Assembly: GCF_019649055.1 (NCBI RefSeq)
Contig: NW_026570299.1
Location: forward strand, 496,001 to 560,000
Direction of reading: 5' to 3'
Source of the DNA: Paramacrobiotus metropolitanus
Lineage: Eukaryota; Tardigrada; Eutardigrada; Parachela; Macrobiotidae
Length of the DNA stretch: 64,000 nucleotides
Shown: piece by piece, positions 31,631-42,270 of the stretch
How positions within the stretch are numbered: the first letter of the stretch is position 1
Layout of the letters: the number at the start of each line of letters is the position of its first letter
Made by a program: the position numbers and the translations under genes
The notes under the pieces: model-generated
The model's input: the letters and a program-made list of their open reading frames with translations, nothing else
Databases searched by the model: none
Told to the model about the DNA's origin: nothing

Positions 31631-33191
31631 TCTCTGGAGTTTAAATTTCCCTCACCTTCCGACGGCAGAGCATTTCCATGCTTCGCGTGTGCCGCTTTAC
31701 GTTCCCGCATGCGATCCCAACACCGGCTTTCTTGGTGACCTTGCCGACCGCAGAAATCACACCGCGACTTGTCGTCTTGGTTCCGTTCAACCGTCACAGC
31801 CGGTTTGCGGGATTCGCCATTGCCGCCGTTGCGTGTACCACCACGGCCACGTCCACGAGCACGACCTCGGCCACCGCGACCACGGCCTCCACGGGCACCA
31901 GCAGCGCCTCCCCGTACAAACGTTTGCGTCAACACAGGCGCGGCTGACTGAGTCTCGGGAGGTGTCGATGAGCCGGCAGCCATCTGGAACTCTTGCTGCA
32001 AACGGGCAGAGATAGCTCTGTCCACAGCCTGTTGAAATTCACTGGACTGCAGCACGTTTGACACGTTTGCTGAACTGACATCACCGGCAGCAGTTTCGTC
32101 GTCTTCACTTTGCTTCTGCTTTGCCGAGACTTCAGCTGTCAAAATGACATTTGTGTTAGAACTTGTACGTTCCGAATCAACTTTTAACACCTTGAAACGT
32201 GTCAATAACTCTTCCGGTGTTGTCGGATTAAGCACCGCCATATGATTACGTAGGCTTGTACTAAGACCGTTCAACAGGTAGCGCACTTTCATTTCGTTTG
32301 ACATCGCAGTATCGACTTTATGACAAAGGTCAATGATAGAGTAGTAATATTCAACCAGTCTCTCTTTATCCTGATTGAATTTGCGATTTTGCAACTTGTT
32401 CTGATAGTCCCACTTCTCATCCTCACTGACAAATTCTGTGAGAAATGCAGTACGCAAAGCGTCCCAAGTCGCAAACGGCTTTCTGAGGTTATACCACTGC
32501 TTAGCGGCACCAGCCGTCAAGTAGAACGCAAACCGTTCATTTTTGGTTTTGTCCAGCCAATTCGACATGGTCGCTGCTTCTTCAAACTCCTTCATCCATT
32601 CACGAGCGTTATGCTCTGAAGGCTTGAATTTATCGCACTGCAGCGGACCACTTACTGGAGCGTCTGTTGCGACCTTTACAAGACTCTGTAGGCCATCAGT
32701 AAGTGCTTTAACTTGTGCATCCATATTGACACTTTCAGTATTATTAACGTCAAGGAGAACCGTTGCAGTACGTTCTGGTATATCGGTCAAGAAAGGTGAC
32801 TGTGTACCTGTCTCAACGAGTGGCGAAGCGTCACTTTCAAGTATAACAGCCGACTGTGTTGAGCTTAATGCGGTAACAGGCTCATCGTCATCTGATATTA
32901 ATTCTTCATCAGATTTGATTTCGCCCTGGGCACGCCTGACCTTTTTCGGTTTTGGCAATTCGCCTTCTGCAAACTCTGCTTGACCGTCTGAACGCAACGT
33001 CCGTCCTCCGGCTTTTTTAATATGTCTGCTTCTGTATACGGAAAAGTCTGTGTAGCAGCTTTCGAACTTGAAGCTACAGTTATTGAACTTGCGACAGGCT
33101 TATCTGCTGCTGCAGTTGCAACTGACTTATCTGCTTTCTTAGTTAGCGGTTGCGTTGATTTACCGCTCTTGTCGGACATTAACGTCGACAA
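31627..33191 (-). pseudogene. Gypsy Gag with one frameshift near 33000
   Basis: The ATG at 33191 opens a Lys/Ser/Thr-rich segment. The frame then moves to the one that is open from 32997 to 31627. The second frame carries the capsid core (EHNAREWMKEFEEAAT, AAKQWYNLRKPF, FNQDKERLVEYYYSI), a Gly/Arg-rich stretch (RGGRGRGGRGRARG) and a zinc knuckle CDFCGRQGHQESRC. The overlap of the two frames reads as one protein with a single-base indel. Packaging of genomic RNA is the family role. Confidence 0.85.
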
Positions 33192-33604
33192 TTATTTAAC
33201 CAAGAATAGCATTACAAATAATGTTGGATTGCGCCTGGTGCAGCATGTATCCCAACACGACATTAGCAGTCAAACTACCAGCAGATAAGAGAATTAACAG
33301 TTGAGTTGACCACGAGCAACAGCTCATCAACTTTCTGATCGGTGCTACTATACAGTTCAAAACTTTACACATTTTGAACAAAAGCAACAACCAAATATTG
33401 TACGATATGCGATTCTTGTACGAATATTACATTCAAAAGAACTATCCGCTGAATAACGGAATCACATACCCAAAGCCGCTTCCACCGCCTTTAAACGTTC
33501 ATTACAGGTGTCGTAAAGATGGGTATAAAATGGATCAATAACGGGAGCCGTCATATCGACTGAGAACAGAAAGGTCACCGGGCTATTACGGTTGCTAAAC
33601 GCAT

Positions 33605-33620
33605 CCACCCAGGAGCGCCA
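33605..33620 (-). promoter_or_regulatory. Primer binding site of the Gypsy element
   Basis: Immediately after the 5' LTR the minus strand reads TGGCGCTCCTGGGTGG, beginning with TGG as expected for tRNA priming. The tRNA was not identified. Confidence 0.6.
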
Positions 33621-33874
33621 TAATATATGATCGTTTCTCCTACACTATACGTAACGGAGAATACCGCCAAATCCCATCAATGATCTTTACTGTAGCCGCA
33701 CACGATAGATAATGATTCGCTCAATCACAACTTCATCATGGCGCTGAGAAATCAGCATAGAAAACAGACGTCTTTAGACACAGATAGCTACGTGAAGATA
33801 GTTCACAACAATTGCATAAACGCCGGATTACGCCGGTGAGCAACACTGTATACATGATTATGCGTCACACAGCA
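33621..33874 (-). repeat. 5' LTR of the Gypsy element
   Basis: 254 bp, almost identical to 27511-27763. Confidence 0.92.
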
Positions 33875-34830
33875 TAACCGGCAGGAAGGTGTATGACTTG
33901 ATGGTGAATGTTCAGGAAATCGCCATCATTTTCCTGCCGAATTCAGGCAGAAATTTGGACGATTGATTCCCTAATTCGCCGGAGAGCGTCCGCTTTTCTG
34001 CCGCACTATTGGCGGCGTCAGTTGATCCAACAATACCATACTGAGTGCGTTCTTGCCCATTGTGAGATCACTGAATGCCGCCAGCTCGGCAGATGGGTGA
34101 AACCGTGAAGGACTCGTCCACCAATCTGCGGAACTGCGGTTGGAAGGTGATTGGCACTGGATGTTTCATATAATGTCCACCACCTCAAAATCCCGAGTTC
34201 AATACCTTGAACGCCCCGCTCGAACGGGCCCTTCTCACAGCAAAGCCCCGGCTGTACGTGGAACGGGAAACCAGCGGTACTAGCTTCTTAAAATATTTGG
34301 GAGCAAACTGCGGCAGTACTGATTCCCGCTGGCAAAGGTGACCAATTTGTGATATTTACGCTTATGACGTCTCTACGTTATAATGTCATACAGACGCTAG
34401 ATTGTAATTGTCTGTCGACGATGCTAAGAAAAACCCAGTATGCATTCTCTAAAAATAAATAAGTTAACCTGAACTGGTGAAAAAAGTCCCGGTTGTTCTG
34501 AATCCATGCCTGCATATGAATCATGGGACGCCACTTTCCCGTGGGGAACAGCGCGGTGTTCTCTGCGTACAGCGGATACCGATCATCCAGGTTGACGTTC
34601 TTCACTTGATTCCAGTGATCCGACAGGGTCCGCAGCAGCACCCGATCCTTATCAGGCACGTACTCTTTACAGTCTGAATCTTCGTAATTATCACGGGATA
34701 AACCAAACCATCCGATTTCTCTGACAGTCGAATGCTGGCACGATAGAAAGTCTCTGGTGTAACTGAAGACCGAAAACTGGCCTACATCCGCCATATTTTG
34801 GCATATGATCGTTCGACTCAGCAAACACAA

Positions 34831-35334
34831 TCGGGATATTAAGTAAATGAGGTATTCGATAACTACACTGAAAAACCGGACATCAGTTTTTTTATGCCAA
34901 AAATTGTGAAGATGGCTTTTTCAAATGTCCCGGTTGTACATCAAAATGGCTACGCTACACATCTGAAAAGCACACAACCGACCCCTTATAAACGCACAGT
35001 CGAAATCCTAGCGCCGCCTGATGGAAGAGATTGTCCCATGAGCCGAGCCAGCAGCAATATCTTTGCTCAGTCGCAGAGAATGGAACGAGTACAGAAGGGA
35101 AAAAGGCGTTGGGCGGCCGTTGGCCACCGCAGTCTACACGACTTGAAGTTTTATTCTGACGGGCGGTGGTTATCCACATAATCTGAACCACTTAATTTTT
35201 TCTCCGGTGTTTTTTATTCGCGTTAGTAGCAACAAAATTTTTCACACTTTCTACATAAATCGTGAGAAACTAAACACAAGCGAGTTACACAACATCTACA
35301 AACACAAGCGGGCGAATGGCAAAGAATATTTTGT
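34831..35334. other. Region upstream of X2, no gene seen
   Basis: Contains chance ORFs only (34894-35181 and its complement). It borders the 3' end of the non-LTR copy at 35335. No promoter motif was recognised. Confidence 0.35.
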
Positions 35335-37175
35335 CTAAATTCGCGCCGGTGGTGCAGTTCCCATTATAGATGCTGCGTTTCCCCGCTGAATTTCGATGCT
35401 GATCCTTTGACGCAGAAACTCTAGTGCTCGCGGTTCGCCTGACTGCTGCTGGATCATCTTTCCTAGCACGTTCAGCAGCTGGGTGGTTTCTGGTCCGAAT
35501 GTTCCGTAGGTCTCGAAAGCCAGTGGTCTGAACCAGTAATCCTGGGTGGTGTTGCGGTATTTCTCGGTCTTGCTCCGCTCGGCTAGCGCTGCTGCCGCTT
35601 CGGCTCGAGTGGATGTGGCTGCGATGTATGACAAGGCCATGGTGCTGCGGCAGGTTACATCCCAGGCCAGCGCCTTTCCTCTTTCCCACGGGGAAATCGT
35701 CACTCCGTCCGGTCGTTTGCCATCTGTACGGAAGATTCCGGGAGGTTCCAGCTCAGTTTCAATTCCGGCCAATGCAAAGGCGCGCTTAATTACCGCTTTG
35801 AGGCTTTCATGGATCGGTCTCCGTCCGGCACTGAACTTGCAACTTGAACCATGATATCGATGCTCATCCGCTTGGTCACCGCAAATGCACTGGTGTGGTG
35901 TGCATACCGGTGCACCAAGGCGCAGCGCTACAGCTGTCCTTAGGCTGGAGTCGTTCAGTAAGTTTCCAAGGGATGCTGCCGGTAGTGCTTGGAGCCATGC
36001 GCCCGCCTCTTTGGTGCTGACTGCCAGCATCCGCGCCTGGATGGCGATATCGTCTTCAAAAGCCCGCTCCAACAGTCTCAGTTGTGACCATATAATAGGT
36101 TCGTCCCACGTTTTCTGCATTCCCCGAACTTCAGGTGGTGGCGCGTCTTGATTCGCCATCTGCTGCCATTTGGTGGTTGGTTCACTGCAATACGTCTCCG
36201 GCTGGAAATTCGTAATGGCGGAGGCTCAGGGATCTACTGAATAAGCCGAGGCCAGAAAGGCCGGCAGTGCTAGCTTTACAATGCTCCTAATGCCCAAACC
36301 ACCTCTTGAAACCGGAAGGGACGCTTGCGTCCAAATCACGTCGGTGATAGCAGTGTTAGTTATTTTGGACAGGCTATCGCGTATCATGGTGTCGAATTCA
36401 GCCAGCAAGGGTTCCTGCAAGTAACATTGGCCGGTACGCAGTTTGTAAAGCAGCATTACCGGTCCCATACTGCATCGCAGTAGATAGAGTGCCTGGTGGG
36501 CTGGTACAGTTTGCAGACGTTCAGTCATACGGGCGGCTACCTCCGTTGCACTGACGAGCGCCCCGGTAACGGCATCGTCATGAAGTGGGGCGCCAAGGTA
36601 CTGCAAACCCTTCAACGACGGGCACTTCAGGTCAGGAAATGACTGGAGAAAGGCAGCCGTAACCGAACCGCGGTCTGCTTCGGTTCCCTCAACCACCACT
36701 AGCTCACATTTAGCAATGTTTAGTACCAGTCCACGTTTTTCCAAGTCTTCTTTCAGCGTACACAAGTCGTCAAAAACATCGTCTTGCTGTCCTCCCAGAG
36801 CGTCATCATCCAGAAAGCTTTCGCGGAAAGCTGATTTAAGATGCTTATACGAGCCAACTGTTGACAGACAATACAGTAGCGGGCCGAGGGGGTCACCATG
36901 TTGGATACCCGCCTGAGACGATATACGGTTAGCACCATGGATCAACAAAGACGGCGTGCCATAACACTGCCATATATATGGACAATAGTCTGACAAAAAT
37001 TCTTTAGTGGATTCCAGGATGCAGTTTCTGTCGAGAGAATTAAACGCATTTTTTACGTCTAACTTCAGGAATACCTGAGGCCTGTCGCATTTCAAACCGT
37101 CTTCAATGAAGGATCTGGCGCCATGGACGGCTGCTTCAACGCCTCCTTTGGTAGCAAAACCTAGCTGAAATGGTT
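35335..37175 (-). pseudogene. 5'-truncated R2-like non-LTR retrotransposon: RT plus restriction-like endonuclease, one in-frame stop
   Basis: The RT palm begins near 37175 (GFATKGGVEAAVHG), then LKLDVKNAFNSLDRN (first Asp), QHGDPLGPLLY and FLDDDAL as the catalytic box. Next come ASLPVSRGGLGIRS and a C-terminal domain with a cysteine-histidine cluster (CICGDQADEHRYHGSSC) followed by KRPDGVTISPWERG and LAWDVTC. The CCHC cluster plus PD...D arrangement is that of the restriction-like endonuclease of R2-type elements. One TGA at 36226-36228 interrupts a frame that is otherwise open for about 610 codons. The 5' end, including the N-terminal DNA-binding region, is missing. Insertion by target-primed reverse transcription is inferred. 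Confidence 0.85.
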
Positions 37176-37719
37176 GCAGAATGTTTGATAAATGGCGTGA
37201 GCGGAACGGAACGTCTGCCTATAATGCTCGTTACGTTACGTTCACTACGTCAATGGGATAAATGGAATCACCAACATAATAAGGAGTTTATTACTGTTAG
37301 ACACTTATTTTTTTGTTTACGCATTGCTGCACTAATAATTACCAAAAATCGCAGTTCTTCGTGACCAAGGTTTCAAAGTGATCAAAGGTGTGCCAATAAT
37401 GCTTCGTTGTCAGAGCCTAAGCAACATGAAAGTTCAACTACGCAAAGCCACACCAAAAATGAATTCTTTGCACACCGGTCGAGATTTTTGGTACATACAG
37501 TACAGCGTACAGTCTGCCATCAAGAATCTTACTGAAAGCGTTTTGCTGTTTTTAATAATTATTACGACACAACAACGGAACGGTGGGGGCAATCAAATCA
37601 AGACTGGGGTTTGAGACCGGACAAACCAAATCAAGTCTAGATAGACAGCAATCAGAACAGTGGATTTTGCTCGTTTATTTTAGTTTGCTTTGGTCCTGTC
37701 TCCTGTGAGGGCCATCTAT
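37176..37719. other. Intergenic; 3' flank of CUB-like gene B
   Basis: No gene. TTTATT at 37674-37679 is an AATAAA on the minus strand, 41 bp past the gene B stop, and is its likely poly(A) signal. Confidence 0.5.
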
Positions 37720-39754
37720 TTAACGGACTGCCGGAGGAAGGGGTGCCGCACCAGCTGGATACGGTGACGGAGCGTAGGTCTGGGTAGGATACGGCACCGG
37801 AGCACCCGGTTGGGATACTGTTACGACCGGTGCGGAGTAGGCGTTATTGGTAAAGGCCACTTTATTGGTGACAGTTGTGCGTGGCCGGCGTTTAGCGCAA
37901 GCAACAATGATCCCGATGACAATGGCCACAAAAGCCACACAACCGATGACGATTCCGGCAATCGCTCCACCCTCCAGTGCTAAAACAATCAAAGCCGGGC
38001 TTTTTTAATCTGAGTGGATTTCTCGTTTTCAAACGCGATGCATCCTGCATACTGAATTTTCAAAAGACTTTTTCAGTAATTTCTGGAACAGGTAGCAAAA
38101 AACATTCGGAACGACGAAACAAGCGCTTACACCCGAATATTCCTCCACCATCGTGTGCTGCCAGGATCAGCAATTCCATTTTTAAAATCTTTGTGAATAA
38201 ACTTTATCAAACGCGACACTTTCTGAGTAAAGAATTATCGAACGACGTTTTCCAAAAATTTAAATAAAGTTAGCAACCAATATTCTGAACGATGAAAAAA
38301 CTTACAGCAGCTTTGTCGATACATTGCCGGATCCATACTGTACACTGAGGCTGAATAGGAACTAGGACAGTTGACGCGGTCGTTGCTGGTGTCGCAGATA
38401 AAACTGTCACTGACATATCCGCTTAGGGCGCTGCAGTACGTATTTTTTGATACACTGATATCTACGACAGAGCATCACGCCCAGTTAATTTTGCATAGAT
38501 TTTCCAAGTCAACGTTCATGCATTCACTTCTTTTAGAATTACCCGAGACAAGAACGTAGTCGAATACGACCTGGTGGCTGGATGTGGGAGGATAGAAGCG
38601 AGAGGGGGTGAATTCAATGGAAATTTCCGGTCGGCTAGTCGATCTGGACAGATACTGACCGGCCGATGTGGGATTAGAATACTGCGGCTGACTGCCTCCA
38701 TTCCACTGTTTGCCCAGGGTGCGACTGCTGGATGTGTCGTAAATTTCCATCGTCGAGCTGGTTGGCATTTTAGATTCTCTATTCAACAAAAAGACGAAAT
38801 ACTGAAATGTCATTTTGGAAAGAAAATGTTTATATTTTTCAACAATTAATTACTGTCAGTAGTATTTAAGAAGACTTATCCGGCACTATGGATGTTTTGT
38901 GCTGCAATTCTTGTTTCACACTTTAGCCTACAGTGTCACTTTCTGAACGTTCAAATTCTTACACTTGCTTAAATTTTTGTAATTTAATAGCCTATCTGAA
39001 TGCTGTTCCAGTGGGGTGGCGAAGGCAACAGATTAGGAAAAGGTTGAACAAGTAGATGCAAGCTTTAGCAAGCTGAGTTCAAGACAGAATTCTAGAAATT
39101 CATGAGGAGAACTAGCCGGTGAGGTGTACGGAATTCATAACGCGATGGAATGACGAATCATAACTGGGTGATCTTATCGGTTGTACAAATACTATCGCTA
39201 CAATATGTTTCGCCTGTGAAAATGATAAAATAAGAGTACAGTATTACAGCTGCTGATTACAATAGATCCGTCTACGGCGTCCCTTGATATACGGTCCGTG
39301 CAAGAATCCGGTAGCCACCTTAGCCTTACTGTCGCTTACGAACGAATTTTAATGAAATGGCATACTTTATTTATTATGTGCATACATCTGTTTACGGAAC
39401 TTTCACTTCGACAAGCTTACCTTATATTGAGGTAAATTTTAAAATATTGATTGCACGATCCATAGTAGCAGTTGGTCAGAGTCACAGTCACTTTGCACGT
39501 CGTGCTTGGCATATACCAAAACCGGATAGTACCGGCTTCGCCTGACGAGTACGGGCGGTTAATGCTCAGGGTCCTGCCGCAATAATCCTCCAGATTCTCT
39601 AAAATATTATATCCTATGTTGTAGAAAGTTCAAGAAATGAGCGTTAAAGGCACAGACATTACATACTAGTGGAAGTATAAGATGCGGCATGGATTACGGG
39701 AGCAAACAGACATGTTAAAAAGATGGCAGCTGCTGATACTCCTACGGCTGTCAT
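37720..39754 (-). CDS. CUB-like single-pass membrane protein, locus B (5 exons, 305 aa)
   Basis: Exons on the minus strand: 39754-39667, 39598-39421, 38778-38543, 38461-38306, 37979-37720, totalling 918 nt in frame. Signal peptide: MTAVGVSAAAIFLTCLFAPV. CUB-like part: NLEDYCGRTLSI, MPSTTCKVTVTL, IYLNIR, then SSTMEIYDTSSSRTLGK and VVFDYVLVSG. Four-Cys module: NTYCSALSGY, FICDTSNDRVNCP, YRQSC. TM: GGAIAGIVIGCVAFVAIVIG, followed by the tail motif KVAFTNNAYSAP and Pro/Tyr repeats (YAPSPYPAG). In the first CUB exon the second Cys of the paralogs (SCPS) is replaced by Asn (NRPY), so one disulfide may be lost. No stalk exon. It is transcribed opposite to the other intact copies. Its TM exon start (ALEGG) groups it with broken copy G (ALDWG). 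Confidence 0.82.
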
Positions 39755-41297
39755 GGTAGCACAAAATTAGATGGTTTGCGTAAATCTGGATTTTCTGTAG
39801 TCAAAAGGAAACAAGAAATGAAAATGTGATGTCGCGTGTCACCCCGGAAGAGTTAACACTGATTCTCTCTATCTCTGCTGCATGGTATGTATCAGCAAAA
39901 ATATAACGAACAATCGCACTAGACAGTACTTGTCTTCTATTTCAAGCCGTTAAGTGCAGAAGAGATAAGACAAGACTACGCAACAATATCATCGCACGAT
40001 TAGCATAATGATTCATGCAACTGTTGCGCTGTGCACACTATGTAAGTACTGTACTTGGTTGCGCACATGCGCTATTATTATTCAAAGTAAATTTCCGTAA
40101 GCAAACCTAAGGTTCATATGCATTTTCTAGTCGGAACATTTATTTGAGTTGATGACAAATCACAACTATACTAGCAACTGTCAAATATCAGCAGCCCGCT
40201 TGTATTTGCGGTACGACTGCTGCGCACGTATCTGTTACTCATCATTCTGCTGTGAGTCACAGCCTGTGACTAAAGAAAAAAGCTGAAAATTAATGTGATA
40301 CCGCCACTGATAACGGATACAAGTGTATAAGAAAATACCAAATCTTAGAGCAGTGTGAATTCTGAAATAAATCTGGCTTATGTTAACACTAAATGACGAA
40401 CTACAGGTACAACGTAATTAAACAGTTTACTGCAGTGTGTTACGGTTATTAGCTCAGGATTTTAACGAGTTGATGAGCGGCCATGAATGCGAGCATGAAT
40501 TATAAAACCTAGCTCTACAGCTCCGTTTTATAATTTAGCAACTGATTCTCCATCTGACCTATGCGCGGGGCGTTATCAGTGAATCTGTATGACTCATAAA
40601 TCAGTGCATCAATTTTGCGCACTCATCTGTATTCGGCCTACTACCCGGGTAGGGTAGATACTCGCACAACTCGCATCAGAATCCCAATACGTGGTATATT
40701 TGACAGAATGATAATAAAGCAAACTTGACGCGCATTGTAGAATTGTCCGTGGATCACCGATAAACAACGCAATCATCTTCAGTGGCTATAAAATTTGTAT
40801 GACTTTACTACAGCAGAATAATTCGCAAAATTGATGTCGCAGTAGAAGGTCGGCAGCTAAACTGTGTACTCGTAGTAGAAGTAGCGCAGCTGCAACGTGC
40901 ATGTTTTGGTTCACCATAAAAAAAATCTAACTTGTGATGAAGAGAAGAATCGCGCAGTGAACAGACGAATTTTATACGAAAGTACGCTTAGATCCTACTG
41001 TGAAGTACCACGATAATTCGATAAAATGTTATCCGCACATACTTTGATTGACAGCAGACTAACTGTAAATAAATAAAAACAGGAATAACACAACAACAGT
41101 TGCTAGGTTATTACTCCGGCTTGAGAACTGCCTTCATTCTGACTTCCGGTTTCGTCGCCTTTCCAGTAGTGACAGCTGGCTTCCAATCAGCCTTTTCCGT
41201 TGAAGAAATCGTTTCCGGTTGCACTTGCGGCCTCGCATCCAGCGATGCGGTCGGCGAATTACCTGCAACAAAACGTAAGATCGGCTGCGTCGCAGCC
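39755..41297. other. Intergenic region between gene B and pseudogene C
   Basis: Bidirectional upstream region of B (-) and C (+). I saw no CUB-like exon 1-3 remnants for C and no other gene. Composition is plain AT-rich. Confidence 0.4.
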
Positions 41298-41851
41298 TCC
41301 GTTTCCCTTCGTCGTACTCCGCCTTGGTGTAAAGCATGGACGCGGCAACATTCGCCAAAGTTGCTGTAAGCCTAAACCGCACCACAACCACTTTTCGAAG
41401 CGACTGTTGTAGACAAGGGAGGCGTATGCACTGATCCGCAACACTTTTTTTGTAGTCTGTTAATCTTCAGCAACAACGACAACAGCACGAACAAGAACAA
41501 CAAAAAGAGCAATAACAACGACAGCGACTCACGATTATCTCGGTAAGCAACATATGAATAATTCATCCTACTGTAACCTGATGTTAGAATTTTATCCGGT
41601 GTATTGCAGTGCCCACTCATGGCGCGGTTAGTGGCGGTGCCACTGCCGGCATAGTTATCGGATGTGTGGCGTTTGTGGCCATTGTCATTGGCATCACTGT
41701 CGCTTGCGCCCATCGTGGACCGCAGGCGACGGTGCAGAATGCGGCTTTCACCTATAACGCCCATTCAGTTACACCACCGGTGGTCTTTATACAGCAAGGC
41801 GGACCGCCGCCGTATCCTTATCCTGCCCAGGTTTACGCCCCGGGGCCGTAA
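41298..41851 (+). pseudogene. CUB-like locus C: only the last exons remain, with stop and frameshift
   Basis: The end of the four-Cys exon (41298-41365) matches gene F almost base for base. A change turns the TATAAC of F into TAAAGC, giving a stop, and a one-base deletion follows (ACATTCGCC against ACATCCCGCC). A Thr-rich stalk exon is kept with good splice sites (41471-41542, TTCAG ... CTCG|GTAAGC). The TM/tail exon (41610-41851) is also readable: GGATAGIVIGCVAFVAIVIG and PPPYPYPAQVYAPGP, then a premature TAA where GPYPPG should follow. The signal peptide and CUB exons are absent. It lies 419 bp from the convergent X3 gene, mirroring the A-X1 pair. Confidence 0.8.
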
Positions 41852-42270
41852 CCGGGAACTATGCCACAACCAGCAATAGTCGCAACGACAACGACGACAA
41901 CTAATTAAGGAACTTAATTCAATTACTTAGCATAGTCACAGACATAGAATCACAGCTGGTGCCACGCAAAAATTCGGATCGGGATGCAATCTACATCGAA
42001 AGTCATCAATATACTGTATTACTGTGTTCTTCTTGTAGAAAACCCAACTTTCCACAAAAATTCCAAGATGGAACTCTACATCCATCTTCTGATAACCTCA
42101 GATATGACAATTGATGACAATCGACTTGCAGCAAAATCACCGACTGCATTATTCGTATTAATCGTGCTTGCGTACTTCTGCGCCTTCCGTTGATTTTAAA
42201 GTTTGCTTTACTGCAAGATTAGAACTGCTACAGAGTCAGGTTTTAATTTCAGACACCGATTATCGGCGTA
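41852..42270. other. Spacer between pseudogene C and X3
   Basis: Part of it (about 41905-41975) resembles the 3' flanks of E (55269-55320) and F (63251-63310), with a shared CGCAGCTG/CACAGCTG-type core, so the duplication that made these copies included 3' flanking DNA. No gene. Confidence 0.45.

Larger units (their letters stand above)
27511..33874 (-). mobile_element. Full-length Ty3/Gypsy LTR retrotransposon with TAAC target-site duplication
   Basis: LTRs at 27511-27763 and 33621-33874 differ by one base substitution and one 1-bp indel over about 253 bp, so the insertion is young. TAAC flanks both sides (27507-27510 and 33875-33878). The element encodes gag, then protease, RT, RNase H and integrase in the Ty3/Gypsy order. 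A primer binding site and a polypurine tract are in place. Gag carries one frameshift and the protease-RT linker several. It sits in intron 1 of the X2 locus in the same orientation as that gene. Confidence 0.93.
26737..34794 (-). pseudogene. Broken family X copy X2, with a Gypsy element in intron 1
   Basis: Recognisable exons on the minus strand: exon 1 34794-34469 (IGWFGL, DCKEYVPD, FPTGKWRPMI), exon 2 27448-27266 (SPHIVCSSRALRLL, FAAC, IIYMTCAKFD), exon 3 about 27136-26960 (YFYSVLGRTIGSTRLL) and exon 4 about 26874-26740 (WSKCFVSSAAHALLG). Exons 1 and 2 keep the same length and phases as X1 and X3. Exon 3 is out of frame after the splice, and a second small deletion after TRLL shifts it again. 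The exon 5 and exon 6 equivalents are absent. So the 3' half is non-functional regardless of the 6.4-kb Gypsy insertion in intron 1, about 60 bp upstream of the exon 2 acceptor. Confidence 0.75.
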
